Part shown: piece by piece, positions 1 to 7,496 of the stretch
How the letters are laid out: each line of letters starts with the position of its first letter
How positions within the stretch are numbered: position 1 is the first letter of the stretch
NCBI GenBank assembly: GCA_964628455.1
Contig: CAZVPD010000028.1
Span: 1 to 26,782 of the forward strand
Source of the DNA: JAQVWU01 sp964628455
Lineage (GTDB): Bacteria > Bacillota > Clostridia > Oscillospirales > CAG-272
Length of the DNA stretch: 26,782 bases
Reading direction: 5' to 3'
Notes under the pieces: generated by a model
Database searches by the model: none
The model's input: the letters and a program-made list of their open reading frames with translations, nothing else
What the model was told of the DNA's origin: nothing
Position numbers and translations under genes: made by a program

Positions 1-1
1 A

Positions 2-952
2 ATGCAGCGTTATATTGACTTATGCGCGCGTTATGGCATTGACCGTGAAATCGAACTCTTCGGACTCGCCAATATATGGGGCGGAGATGAAAGCGGATTT
101 AAAAAGCCTGCGCCCGATTATCCCGATGATATACGTCTTCGCTATCTGGATATATCTGATCATTCATACAAATATATGAAAAAATCCACCGAAATCGACG
201 CTTATATTACCGCGCTTGAGCAGTATTTCATCACCACCGGTCAGATCGATCGTGTCAGGCTTGCCGCAGATGAACCGGGAGACGCGCAGGCTTACCTCCG
301 CAGCCTCAGTCATATAAAAAGCATCGCACCTTCTTTCAAATTCAAGGCGGCGATCAATCATGCGGAATTTATCTCCGGATTCGGGCAGGATGTCTTTGAT
401 TTTGTGCCGTCCGCCGGTTCGATGTGTGCCGAATATGATAAAATCTCCGAATATAAGAAAATTATGGCCGGTAAAAGATTTTTATGGTATGTTTGCTGCG
501 GACCCGAATATCCGAATACCTTTTTAAAAAGCCGTCTGACCGAAAGTTATTTTATCGGTGTCCTGACCTCATATGCCGGATTCGACGGTTTTCTGCGCTG
601 GAATTATACGGTTTGGAATGATGACCCGCGTAAGGATATACGTTACGGCAGCTGGAATGCAGGTGATACCAATTTTGTTTATCCTTCACCGGGTGGTTTC
701 CCTCTTCTGACTCTCCGTTATAAGGCCTTGAAACGCGGAATCGAATTATACGAGCTTCTGGAAAGGCTCCGCGGTAAAGGGGACAGTATGGCACTGGAAA
801 CAGCCTATTCCTATGTTGTAAGAGAAAAAGATATCCGGCTTTACTTTGACGGAGAGCATGCTCCGGACGACATATGCAGCACGGATTATGATGATTATGC
901 AAAACTGAAGCAATATCTGCTGGAGCAGCTTTCGTATAGCTCCGTTGTTTAA
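2..952 (+). CDS. DUF4091 domain protein, C-terminal part (truncated by window edge)
   Basis: About 316 residues are visible and the reading frame is open at the left edge, so the first ATG is probably internal rather than a true start. The C-terminal half carries the layout I associate with DUF4091 (PF13320): an acidic LAADEPG segment near residue 90, an aromatic FLRWNYTVWNDDP segment near 198, then GDTNFVYPSPGG and LTLRYKALKRGIELYELLE near 220-255. DUF4091 proteins are usually 500 residues or more and are found next to glycoside hydrolases in gut and soil bacteria; a carbohydrate-active role is suspected but not established. It ends 219 bases before rpsB and has no obvious terminator after it. 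The GH5 gene at the other end of the window fits a saccharolytic host. The family call rests on recalled motifs, not on a search. Confidence 0.75.
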   Translation: MQRYIDLCARYGIDREIELFGLANIWGGDESGFKKPAPDYPDDIRLRYLDISDHSYKYMKKSTEIDAYITALEQYFITTGQIDRVRLAADEPGDAQAYLRSLSHIKSIAPSFKFKAAINHAEFISGFGQDVFDFVPSAGSMCAEYDKISEYKKIMAGKRFLWYVCCGPEYPNTFLKSRLTESYFIGVLTSYAGFDGFLRWNYTVWNDDPRKDIRYGSWNAGDTNFVYPSPGGFPLLTLRYKALKRGIELYELLERLRGKGDSMALETAYSYVVREKDIRLYFDGEHAPDDICSTDYDDYAKLKQYLLEQLSYSSVV

Positions 953-1063
953 GAGTATTCGATCGTATTTTTCAGTGGTTTGATATCGTGCGGCTGACAG
1001 AAAAGTATATCTCAGCGAGTCATATCCCGATATGTTACAAGAATGTAAAATATAATATTTCAC

Positions 1064-1092
1064 TTGCATTAAAATCCGATTTATGATATAAT
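1064..1092 (+). promoter_or_regulatory. Sigma-A-type promoter of rpsB
   Basis: A -35 box TTGCAT (1064-1069) and a perfect -10 box TATAAT (1087-1092) are separated by exactly 17 bases. Transcription would start near 1099, giving an rpsB leader of about 70 nt. It lies in the only intergenic region upstream of the translation and cell-envelope gene block, which fits a strong housekeeping promoter. Confidence 0.75.
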
Positions 1093-1119
1093 AATATGAA
1101 AATTCACACACGGCGGAAG

Positions 1120-1163
1120 CTTCGGTGCAGATTGAACTGTCGTGGTGGAACAACCGAAGGAGG
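1120..1163 (+). promoter_or_regulatory. Possible structured rpsB leader that pairs with the ribosome-binding site
   Basis: CTTCGGT (1120-1126) is a perfect 7-base complement of ACCGAAG (1153-1159), with 26 nt between. The 3' arm overlaps the start of the Shine-Dalgarno run GAAGGAGG (1156-1163) of rpsB. A leader folded this way would hide the ribosome-binding site, as expected for ribosomal-protein autoregulation. S2 represses rpsB-tsf translation in E. coli; that the same happens here is inference from pairing alone. Confidence 0.35.
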
Positions 1164-1171
1164 ACATTACT

Positions 1172-1945
1172 ATGTCTATTATCTCGATCAAGCAGCTGCT
1201 TGAAGCAGGCGTCCATTTCGGACACCATACCAGAAGATGGAATCCCAAAATGGCGGAATACATCTTCACGGAAAGAAACGGAATATATATCATCGATCTT
1301 CAGAAAACGGTTAAGAAGTTCGAAGAAGCGTATATGTTCGTTCGTGATATGTCTACCGACGGCGGACATATCCTGTTTGTAGGTACCAAGAAACAGGCCG
1401 CGGATGCCATCAAGGAAGAAGCTCTCAGAGCTAACATGTTTTATGTAAACGTACGCTGGCCGGGCGGAATGCTGACAAATTATAAGACGATCAAAAAAAG
1501 CATCACACGCCTGAATAATCTAGCCAAAATGGCCGAGGACGGAACTTTTGATTTGCTCCCCAAAAAAGAAGTTGCTTCTCTGATAAATGAAATGAGTAAC
1601 CTCGAAAAAAATTACGGCGGTATTAAAAACATGGTCGGACTTCCCTCCGCCGTGTTTATTGTCGACCCGCGCAAAGAACGCAACGCTGTTTTGGAAGCAA
1701 ANNNNNNNNNNNNNNNNNNNNNNNNNNNNNNNNTTCCGGTTGTTGCTATAGTAGACACGAACTGCGACCCCGATGATGCCGATTATATCATACCCGGCAA
1801 TGATGATGCGATCCGCGCCATAAGGCTGCTCACATCTGTTATCGCTGATGCGGTGCTGGAAGGGAAACAGGGAGAACAGCTGGAGGAAGCGATTTCCGAA
1901 ATCACCAAAGTCGAAGAAGAAGAAAAAGAAGTAAAGAAATTTTAA
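1172..1945 (+). CDS. rpsB: 30S ribosomal protein S2 (contains an assembly gap)
   Basis: S2 binds the head-body junction of the 30S subunit and is needed for S1 binding and translation initiation. The N-terminus reads MSIISIKQLLEAGVHFGHHT, the classic S2 opening, followed by the RWNPKMAEYIF segment, GTKKQA, RWPGGMLTN and the C-terminal PVVAIVDTNCDPDD...IPGNDDAIRAI block. ATG 1172 is chosen because GAAGGAGG lies just upstream; an in-frame ATG at 1142 has no such site. The nominal length is 257 residues including 12 unknown codons from 32 N at 1702-1733. The frame stays open across the gap, but other S2 proteins have about 5 residues there. The tail is rich in Glu and Lys. First gene of the rpsB-tsf unit. 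Confidence 0.97.
   Translation: MSIISIKQLLEAGVHFGHHTRRWNPKMAEYIFTERNGIYIIDLQKTVKKFEEAYMFVRDMSTDGGHILFVGTKKQAADAIKEEALRANMFYVNVRWPGGMLTNYKTIKKSITRLNNLAKMAEDGTFDLLPKKEVASLINEMSNLEKNYGGIKNMVGLPSAVFIVDPRKERNAVLEAXXXXXXXXXXXXPVVAIVDTNCDPDDADYIIPGNDDAIRAIRLLTSVIADAVLEGKQGEQLEEAISEITKVEEEEKEVKKF
1702..1733. other. Assembly gap (32 N)
   Basis: Thirty-two undetermined bases lie inside rpsB, between the codons for VLEA and PVVAIVD. With the flanking partial codons the gap occupies 12 codons and keeps the frame. This marks a scaffold join or masked bases, so nothing about its content can be read from this window. Confidence 0.99.
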
Positions 1946-1968
1946 TATTCGGAAAAAGTAAAGACATA

Positions 1969-2000
1969 GAGAAGGGCGGCAGATCCGCCGCTCTCCTTTT
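1969..2000 (+). terminator. Terminator-like hairpin between rpsB and tsf (attenuator candidate)
   Basis: GGCGG (1975-1979) pairs with CCGCC (1985-1989) around a CAGAT loop. After a 2x2 internal loop, GAGA (1969-1972) pairs with TCTC (1992-1995). Four T follow at 1997-2000. The U-run is short, so partial termination or mRNA-end stabilisation that lowers tsf relative to rpsB is more likely than full termination. tsf has no obvious promoter of its own in the 99-nt spacer. Confidence 0.5.
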
Positions 2001-2044
2001 GAATATGAAGTATGATTGTGATATAAATGGGAGGATGTAGATCA

Positions 2045-2968
2045 ATGGCTGAGATTACGGCAAAGGCAGTCGCGGAGCTTCGCGCAAAAACCGGATGCGG
2101 TATGATGGACTGCAAAAAAGCATTAAAAGAGACAGACGGCAATTTCGATGCCGCAATAAAATATTTGCGTGAAAGAGGTTTGGCTGTGGCCGCAAAAAAA
2201 GCGGACAGAATTGCGGCAGAAGGTATAGTCGCGATTATGAAGGCCGGAAATACCGCTGTGATGATCGAAGTCAATTCGGAAACCGACTTCGTTGCCAAAA
2301 ATGCGGATTTTCAATCCTTTGTTTCCGGACTGCTTTCCACAATTCTGAATGTCAGACCTGCTGATGTGGACGCCCTTTTGGCTGCCAAATATACGGACAG
2401 TGAATTTACGGTAGAAGCAACAATAAAAGACAAGGTTTTTACGACAGGTGAAAATCTTAATATCAGGCGGTTTTTAATAGTCGACGGTTACACAAGTACA
2501 TATGTTCACGGTAAAGGCCAGACCGGAGTGATCGTGAAATTCAATACGGATGAAAATATCGCCTCAACCGAAGGATTTGCCGAATACGCGAAAAACATCG
2601 CTCTTCAGGTTGCCGCTCTTCCTTCTTTATATGTCGGCAAGAAAGACGTACCCGAAAGCGTCCTAAACGAAGAAAAAGAGATCTTGATGACTCAGATCAG
2701 AAACGATGAGACAAACTCCAAAAAACCCCAGGCGATTATTGAAAAAATGGTAATGGGCAGACTCGGTAAATTTTATGAAGCCAATTGTCTCGTAGAACAA
2801 TTATACGTAAAAGACGATTCGCTTACGATCGGAAAATACACGGAGACTGTCGCAAAGCAACTCGGCGGAAACATTACGATAGACAGTTTTTATCGTTTTG
2901 AAAAGGGCGAGGGACTTCAGAAAAGAGAAGATAATTTTGCCGAAGAAATAGCGAATATGATCAAATAA
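2045..2968 (+). CDS. tsf: Translation elongation factor Ts
   Basis: EF-Ts is the guanine-nucleotide exchange factor that recycles EF-Tu-GDP to EF-Tu-GTP. The 307-residue product opens with an N-terminal UBA-like region, and the family signature RAKTGCGMMDCKKAL lies near residues 14-28. The KYLRERGLAVAAKKADRIAAEG segment follows, then the TDFVAKNADFQSFV signature near 82-95 that contacts EF-Tu. ATG 2045 is preferred over ATG 2027 because GGGAGG (2029-2034) is correctly spaced before it. The protein is slightly longer than the B. subtilis form, as is common in Clostridia. It follows rpsB, the near-universal bacterial arrangement, and is closed by a strong terminator. Confidence 0.97.
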   Translation: MAEITAKAVAELRAKTGCGMMDCKKALKETDGNFDAAIKYLRERGLAVAAKKADRIAAEGIVAIMKAGNTAVMIEVNSETDFVAKNADFQSFVSGLLSTILNVRPADVDALLAAKYTDSEFTVEATIKDKVFTTGENLNIRRFLIVDGYTSTYVHGKGQTGVIVKFNTDENIASTEGFAEYAKNIALQVAALPSLYVGKKDVPESVLNEEKEILMTQIRNDETNSKKPQAIIEKMVMGRLGKFYEANCLVEQLYVKDDSLTIGKYTETVAKQLGGNITIDSFYRFEKGEGLQKREDNFAEEIANMIK

Positions 2969-2980
2969 TTTTAAATTCCG

Positions 2981-3013
2981 GCCTGCCACGCTTTATGTGC
3001 GGCAGGCTTTTTT
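2981..3013 (+). terminator. Rho-independent terminator after tsf
   Basis: GCCTGCC (2981-2987) pairs perfectly with GGCAGGC (3001-3007). An inner GC/GC pair forms past a two-base bulge, and the stem is followed by TTTTTT (3008-3013). The hairpin begins 12 bases after the tsf stop codon. It separates the rpsB-tsf unit from pyrH and downstream genes. Confidence 0.9.
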
Positions 3014-3072
3014 AAAGCGAAACGCTTAATTGCTCCCGGGTTATTTTACATTTATATGGTATAGTCTGTTTT

Positions 3073-3130
3073 TTGACGTTAAAAAAAATTACAGATTAAT
3101 ATTTACAAAATGGTTAATATGGAGTAAAAT
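3073..3130 (+). promoter_or_regulatory. Promoter region of the pyrH-frr-uppS operon (two overlapping candidates)
   Basis: Candidate 1: TTGACG (3073-3078), an 18-nt spacer and TAATAT (3097-3102). Candidate 2: TTTACA (3102-3107), a 17-nt spacer and TAAAAT (3125-3130). Both resemble sigma-A promoters and lie between the tsf terminator and pyrH, where a new promoter is required. The sequence does not show which is used, or whether both are. Confidence 0.55.
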
Positions 3131-3169
3131 ATAAATGATAGACTTAAAAGAATGAAAGCGGGGAATAGT

Positions 3170-3916
3170 ATGTCTGAAAGCTGTCTGCCGAAATACAAGA
3201 GGGTATTGCTGAAATTATCGGGAGAAGCTCTTTCCGGTACCGGCAGGAATATTCTGAATCACGATGTAGTTCGCACAATCTGTGAAAATATAAAAGAATG
3301 CTGCGACATGGGTGCGGAAATGTCGATTATTGTTGGAGCAGGTAATATATGGAGAGGTCGTCAGGGAGAAAAAATGGACAGAACCCGGGCTGACCATATG
3401 GGAATGCTCGCTACGGTCATCAACGCACTGGCCTTGCAGGATGCGCTCGGACAGCTCGGACTGGAAGTTCGTGTTATGACTGCCATCGATATGAAGGAGT
3501 TTGCCGAGCCGTATATCAGGAATCGTGCCGTTCATCATCTTGAAGTGGGCAGACTGGTAATCTTCGGATGCGGTATCGGGAATCCGTTTTTTTCGACGGA
3601 CACCGCCGCCGTCATGCGCGCTGCGGAAATCAATGCCGACATCGTCATGCTTGCGAAGAATGTTGACGGTGTATATGACAGTGATCCGCGTTTAAATCCT
3701 GATGCGAAAAAATTCGAAGAAGTGGATTATATGTATATATTGAATCACGGACTGACAGTCATAGATTCGACTGCCGCTTCATTCAGCAAAGACAATCATA
3801 TTCCGCTTTTGATTTTCGGTCTGGACGATCCCGGCAATATAGTCAAAGCTGTCAGAGGAGAAAAAATCGGTACGATGGTCAGGAATATGGCAGATGAGCA
3901 GATGAAATTCTTATAA
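3170..3916 (+). CDS. pyrH: UMP kinase
   Basis: PyrH phosphorylates UMP to UDP with ATP, the committed step from UMP towards UTP and CTP; it is a cytosolic hexamer of the amino-acid-kinase fold. From ATG 3170 the product has 248 residues. Family marks are KRVLLKLSGEALSG near the N-terminus, the glycine-rich VGAGNIWRG, the MGMLATVINALALQDAL segment, GNPFFSTDTAAVMRAAEI and the LAKNVDGVYDSDPR nucleotide/UMP-binding segment. ATG 3170 is favoured over ATG 3152 by the purine-rich GGGGA six bases upstream and by family length; 3152 would add six residues. First gene after the tsf terminator; frr follows after 36 bases. Confidence 0.96.
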   Translation: MSESCLPKYKRVLLKLSGEALSGTGRNILNHDVVRTICENIKECCDMGAEMSIIVGAGNIWRGRQGEKMDRTRADHMGMLATVINALALQDALGQLGLEVRVMTAIDMKEFAEPYIRNRAVHHLEVGRLVIFGCGIGNPFFSTDTAAVMRAAEINADIVMLAKNVDGVYDSDPRLNPDAKKFEEVDYMYILNHGLTVIDSTAASFSKDNHIPLLIFGLDDPGNIVKAVRGEKIGTMVRNMADEQMKFL

Positions 3917-3952
3917 TTAACTATTTATTTTATTAACAGGAGGGAAACCTAA

Positions 3953-4507
3953 ATGAAACTTATCACCAAAGACTATGAAGAAAAGATGAGAAAATCTTTA
4001 ACTGCATATGAACACGAACTCACGACAATACGAGCCGGCCGTGCGAATCCTGCTGTTCTCGATAAAATTACGGTCGATTATTTCGGTTCGCCGTCTGCGA
4101 TTAATCAAATAGCAACGATCAGAACGGCCGATGCGCGAACGATCGCCATTCAGCCTTTTAAAGTTTCTGACCTTAAAGCGATAGAGAAAGCAATCAATGC
4201 TTCTGATTTGGGAATGCCTCCGCAGAATGACGGTAAAGTTATACGACTGATTTTTCCGCAGCTGACTGAAGAACGCCGGCATGATCTGACAAAACAGATC
4301 GAAAAGATGGGTGAAGATGTAAAAGTAGCTCTCAGAAATATCCGCCGGGATGCCAATGATAAATGCAAGGAACTAAAGAAGAATAAAGAAATGACCGAAG
4401 ACGAACAGAAACAATCGGAAAAAACGATTCAGGAAATCACTGACAGATACATAAAAGAAGTGGATAAAATCACAATGTTAAAAAACAAGGAAATCATGAC
4501 GCTTTGA
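3953..4507 (+). CDS. frr: Ribosome-recycling factor
   Basis: RRF works with EF-G to split post-termination ribosomes. The product is 184 residues, the normal length. It shows the helical N-terminus, TTIRAGRANPAVLDKI near residues 24-39, the domain II beta segment IATIRTADARTIAIQPF, and IRLIFPQLTEERRHDL followed by a long charged helix with RNIRRDANDKCKELKK. AGGAGGG (3938-3944) is well spaced before the ATG. Order pyrH-frr-uppS is the standard Firmicutes arrangement, and expression is probably from the promoters upstream of pyrH. Confidence 0.97.
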   Translation: MKLITKDYEEKMRKSLTAYEHELTTIRAGRANPAVLDKITVDYFGSPSAINQIATIRTADARTIAIQPFKVSDLKAIEKAINASDLGMPPQNDGKVIRLIFPQLTEERRHDLTKQIEKMGEDVKVALRNIRRDANDKCKELKKNKEMTEDEQKQSEKTIQEITDRYIKEVDKITMLKNKEIMTL

Positions 4508-4576
4508 TTTGCCATAATATAAAATCAAATTCAACCGGAACGGCTGCTTCTGCCTGTTTCAGACGAAAAAGTCATA

Positions 4577-5308
4577 ATGTATATGTTCAAAATTAAAAAA
4601 AAGCATCCGGCGTCTCAACATTCAGATGACCGGCTCCGTCATATCGCATTTATCATGGACGGTAACGGCAGATGGGCTCAGAAAAGGGGCATGCCGCGCG
4701 AATACGGGCATAAAGCAGGCGCAGAAACTTTTCGCCGGATTACGGGTTATTGTAAGGAAATCGGTATAAAAATCATAACGGTATATGCGTTTTCCACAGA
4801 AAACTGGAAGCGTCCTAAAAATGAAGTCGATGCCATTTTAACTCTGCTTCTCAAATATATTGACGAGGCGATAAGGGATGCCGATAAAAACCGTATTCGT
4901 TTTATTTTTATCGGTGACAGAACACCTTTCGGCGAGAATATTAAAAAACAGATGATTCGTCTCGAAGAAATTTCGGAAAAATACGGCAGCGATTATATCT
5001 TGAATATGGCAATCAATTACGGCGGTCGGGACGATATCGTTCACGCCGTAAATTCGCTTATATCCGCGGGTGCAGTATCTGTTACCGAAGATGATATAAC
5101 AGCCCATTTATATACAAAAAACACACCGCCGCCGGACCTTATCGTCCGTACCGCAAACGAACGCAGGCTTTCGAATTTTTTGCTTTGGCAGGCTGCTTAT
5201 TCGGAGCTGTATTTTACAGAAACGCTGTGGCCGGACTTGTCTGAACGCGATATTGATGCGGCAGTTGAAGATTATTATTCGAGAATCAGACGTTTCGGCG
5301 GGATCTGA
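4577..5308 (+). CDS. uppS: Isoprenyl transferase (undecaprenyl diphosphate synthase type)
   Basis: The enzyme condenses isopentenyl diphosphate units in cis onto farnesyl diphosphate to make undecaprenyl diphosphate, the lipid carrier for peptidoglycan and wall polymers. The 243-residue protein has HIAFIMDGNGRWAQKRG, with catalytic Asp near residue 28, then GHKAGAE, YAFSTENWKRPKNEV, NMAINYGGRDDIV and the C-terminal RLSNFLLWQAAYSELYFTE...WPDL block. The usual RT-S/G-G-E motif reads RTANERR here; Arg, Glu, the second Arg and Ser are kept. The start is uncertain: ATG 4577 and ATG 4583 are both possible and neither has a strong Shine-Dalgarno. It lies 69 bases after frr and upstream of cdsA. Confidence 0.95.
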   Translation: MYMFKIKKKHPASQHSDDRLRHIAFIMDGNGRWAQKRGMPREYGHKAGAETFRRITGYCKEIGIKIITVYAFSTENWKRPKNEVDAILTLLLKYIDEAIRDADKNRIRFIFIGDRTPFGENIKKQMIRLEEISEKYGSDYILNMAINYGGRDDIVHAVNSLISAGAVSVTEDDITAHLYTKNTPPPDLIVRTANERRLSNFLLWQAAYSELYFTETLWPDLSERDIDAAVEDYYSRIRRFGGI

Positions 5309-5408
5309 CGGAAATACATTCCGAAAAACCGAAACATCGGATAAAAATTCCGCGATATTGCTGCCTTGATCACCATGACTGTAAATAAAATGAGCGGCGG
5401 GTATATTT

Positions 5409-6242
5409 ATGACGAAACGTATATGGACGGCGGTTGTTGCACTCGGTATACTGACACCTTTTTTGGTCTTTTCTCATACTCCTTTGCTGCTTGTTTTTTC
5501 GGGCTGTCTCTCTGCTGTTGCCATGTATGAAATACTGGTTTGTGCCGGATTATTAAAAAATCTTTTTATATCGGTTCCGACTTTTGCAGTATCTTCTGCC
5601 GCCGTTATTATGACACGTTTTATTCATGAAGCAAACCGTTATTTCACGGCGTTATTCCTTTTGTTTTTTATATTTATCGTATATATATTCACTGTTTCGG
5701 TTTTTTCACGCGGAACGGTATCGGTTAGCGAGGCAGCCCTTACAGCGATGGCGGGGATGTATGTTATTTTCGGATTTTGTTCGATCGTTTTACTGCGTGA
5801 TTTAAAATATGGGCAGTATATATATCTGCTGGCGTTTCTCGTCCCTTGGATCAGCGATTCGGGTTCATATTTTATCGGCATAAATTTCGGACGCCATAAA
5901 CTGATACCTGATGTCAGCCCTAAAAAAACCGTTGAAGGAGCCGTCGGGGGTATTTTATTCGGTGTGGTTTCGGCAGTTGCATACGGATTTATAATCAGCC
6001 GGATTATTTCGGCCGAGGCCAGTTATCCTGCGCTTATTGTTGCAGGATTTGTCATGTGTATATTATCTCAGTGCGGAGACTTGATTGCCTCACTTATAAA
6101 ACGGCATTATAATATAAAAGATTTCGGGACCGTATTTCCGGGTCACGGCGGTGTCATGGACAGGTTTGACAGTATCATTGCCACAGCACCTTTTCTTTAT
6201 ATTTTATTTATGATTTCACCTTTATTCGAAATTTTCTTTTAA
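5409..6242 (+). CDS. cdsA: Phosphatidate cytidylyltransferase (CDP-diglyceride synthase)
   Basis: CdsA makes CDP-diacylglycerol from CTP and phosphatidic acid, the branch point of phospholipid synthesis. The 277-residue protein is mostly hydrophobic, with about seven to eight membrane segments starting at the N-terminus. The family signature is complete near the C-terminus: SLIKRHYNIKDFG followed by PGHGGVMDRFDS. An upstream conserved segment SDSGSYFIGINFGRHKL then SPKKTVEGAVGG also matches. The ribosome-binding site is weak (GGCGGG about 8 bases upstream). It sits between uppS and dxr, as in Bacillus and Clostridium. Confidence 0.96.
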   Translation: MTKRIWTAVVALGILTPFLVFSHTPLLLVFSGCLSAVAMYEILVCAGLLKNLFISVPTFAVSSAAVIMTRFIHEANRYFTALFLLFFIFIVYIFTVSVFSRGTVSVSEAALTAMAGMYVIFGFCSIVLLRDLKYGQYIYLLAFLVPWISDSGSYFIGINFGRHKLIPDVSPKKTVEGAVGGILFGVVSAVAYGFIISRIISAEASYPALIVAGFVMCILSQCGDLIASLIKRHYNIKDFGTVFPGHGGVMDRFDSIIATAPFLYILFMISPLFEIFF

Positions 6243-6288
6243 AACAACAGAACGCCGGACAGATTTGATTTATCCGCGGAAAGCCATA

Positions 6289-7476
6289 TTGATCGGTTCG
6301 GGCAGAGGAAGAACGGAGCATGATATAGAAGCAAAAGAAAAATGCATAGCCGTTTTGGGTTCGACAGGTTCGGTCGGGCGTCAGACGCTTGATGTTGCCC
6401 GCCACCGCGGAATAAAAGTAGATGCGCTGGCTGCTTCATCGGACATTAAAAAACTTGAAGAACAAATACGTTTTTTCAAGCCATCGATATGCGCTGTGTC
6501 GGATGAAACTGCAGCCAGACGGTTGAAAACAGCTGTTTCGGACACATATGTTAAAATTATAGCCGGTCCGGACAGTGCTGCTGAAGCTGCGGAAAAGACC
6601 TGTGCCGACATAGTCGTAAATGCAATTACCGGAATAACGGGACTGCGGCCTACGCTGTCTGCCATCAATGCGGGTAAGAATATCGCTCTTGCGAATAAAG
6701 AGACCCTGGTAGCTGCGGGTGATCTGGTAATCAATGCCGCAGCCGAAAAAAAAATTTCGATCATACCGGTCGACAGCGAACACAGCGCCGTCATGCAGTG
6801 CCTGAACGGAAAACACGCCGAACGTTTGATACTGACAGCTTCGGGCGGTCCCTTTTTCGGTTTGAGCCGTGAACAGCTCGGAGGTATAACTTCCGCTGAC
6901 GCGCTGCGTCACCCAACATGGCTCATGGGTCCGAAAATAACGGTTGACAGCGCAACCCTTATGAATAAGGGTCTTGAAGTGATCGAAGCGGCGAAATTGT
7001 TTGCTATGCAGCCGTCAAAAATCGATGTCGTCATTCATCGTGAAAGCATCATTCATTCGATGGTTGAATTTGTCGACAAAGCAGTGATTGCACAGCTTTC
7101 GGTTCCCGATATGCGGTTATGCATAGGATACGCCCTGTCATATCCCGACAGAAACGAAACCGAAATACCCGCACTCTGTCTGACAAAGGTCGGGAAACTG
7201 ACGTTTTACGAACCGGACATTAAAACATTTGTTCTTTTGCCTCTGGCATATTACGCTCTGGAACGCGGCGGAACTGTTCCCGCATCGATGAATGCGGCAA
7301 ATGAAGCGGCAGTCGGATTATTTCTCGAAGGGAAAATATCTTTCACGGATATTTTTGACCTGGTCAGCGAAGTGACCCGTTCCGCATCCGCTATAAACAT
7401 GCCGGTACTTGCCGATATAGAAAATGCAGATGCCGCGGCACGTGAAGCGGTATATGAAAGATATAATAAAATATAA
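6289..7476 (+). CDS. dxr: 1-deoxy-D-xylulose 5-phosphate reductoisomerase
   Basis: DXR converts DXP to 2-C-methyl-D-erythritol 4-phosphate with NADPH, the first committed step of the MEP isoprenoid pathway. The NADPH loop reads IAVLGSTGSVGRQTLDV, followed by ALANKETLVAAGD, the metal-site VDSEHSAVMQ, TASGGPFF, HPTWLMGPKITVDSATLMNK and IHRESIIHSMVEF, all normal. No in-frame ATG lies near the conserved N-terminus. TTG 6289, with GGAAAG five bases upstream, is my choice; TTG 6265 extends the frame by eight codons and lacks an evident ribosome-binding site. The only nearby ATG (6319) is out of frame and meets a stop after one codon. Gene order with cdsA and rseP is standard. Confidence 0.93.
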   Translation: MIGSGRGRTEHDIEAKEKCIAVLGSTGSVGRQTLDVARHRGIKVDALAASSDIKKLEEQIRFFKPSICAVSDETAARRLKTAVSDTYVKIIAGPDSAAEAAEKTCADIVVNAITGITGLRPTLSAINAGKNIALANKETLVAAGDLVINAAAEKKISIIPVDSEHSAVMQCLNGKHAERLILTASGGPFFGLSREQLGGITSADALRHPTWLMGPKITVDSATLMNKGLEVIEAAKLFAMQPSKIDVVIHRESIIHSMVEFVDKAVIAQLSVPDMRLCIGYALSYPDRNETEIPALCLTKVGKLTFYEPDIKTFVLLPLAYYALERGGTVPASMNAANEAAVGLFLEGKISFTDIFDLVSEVTRSASAINMPVLADIENADAAAREAVYERYNKI

Positions 7477-7496
7477 TATAAATCGTTGTATGGGAG

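Noticed and set aside
1131..1165. T-box-like GGTGGAAC string in the rpsB leader
   Set aside because: The leader is only about 70 nt, with no specifier stem and no terminator, and the downstream gene is not an aminoacyl-tRNA synthetase or amino-acid gene. The match is by chance.
5311..5326. Small hairpin CGGAA-ATACA-TTCCG after uppS
   Set aside because: The five-base stem is not followed by a T-run and lies inside an operon with cdsA close downstream. It is not a convincing terminator.
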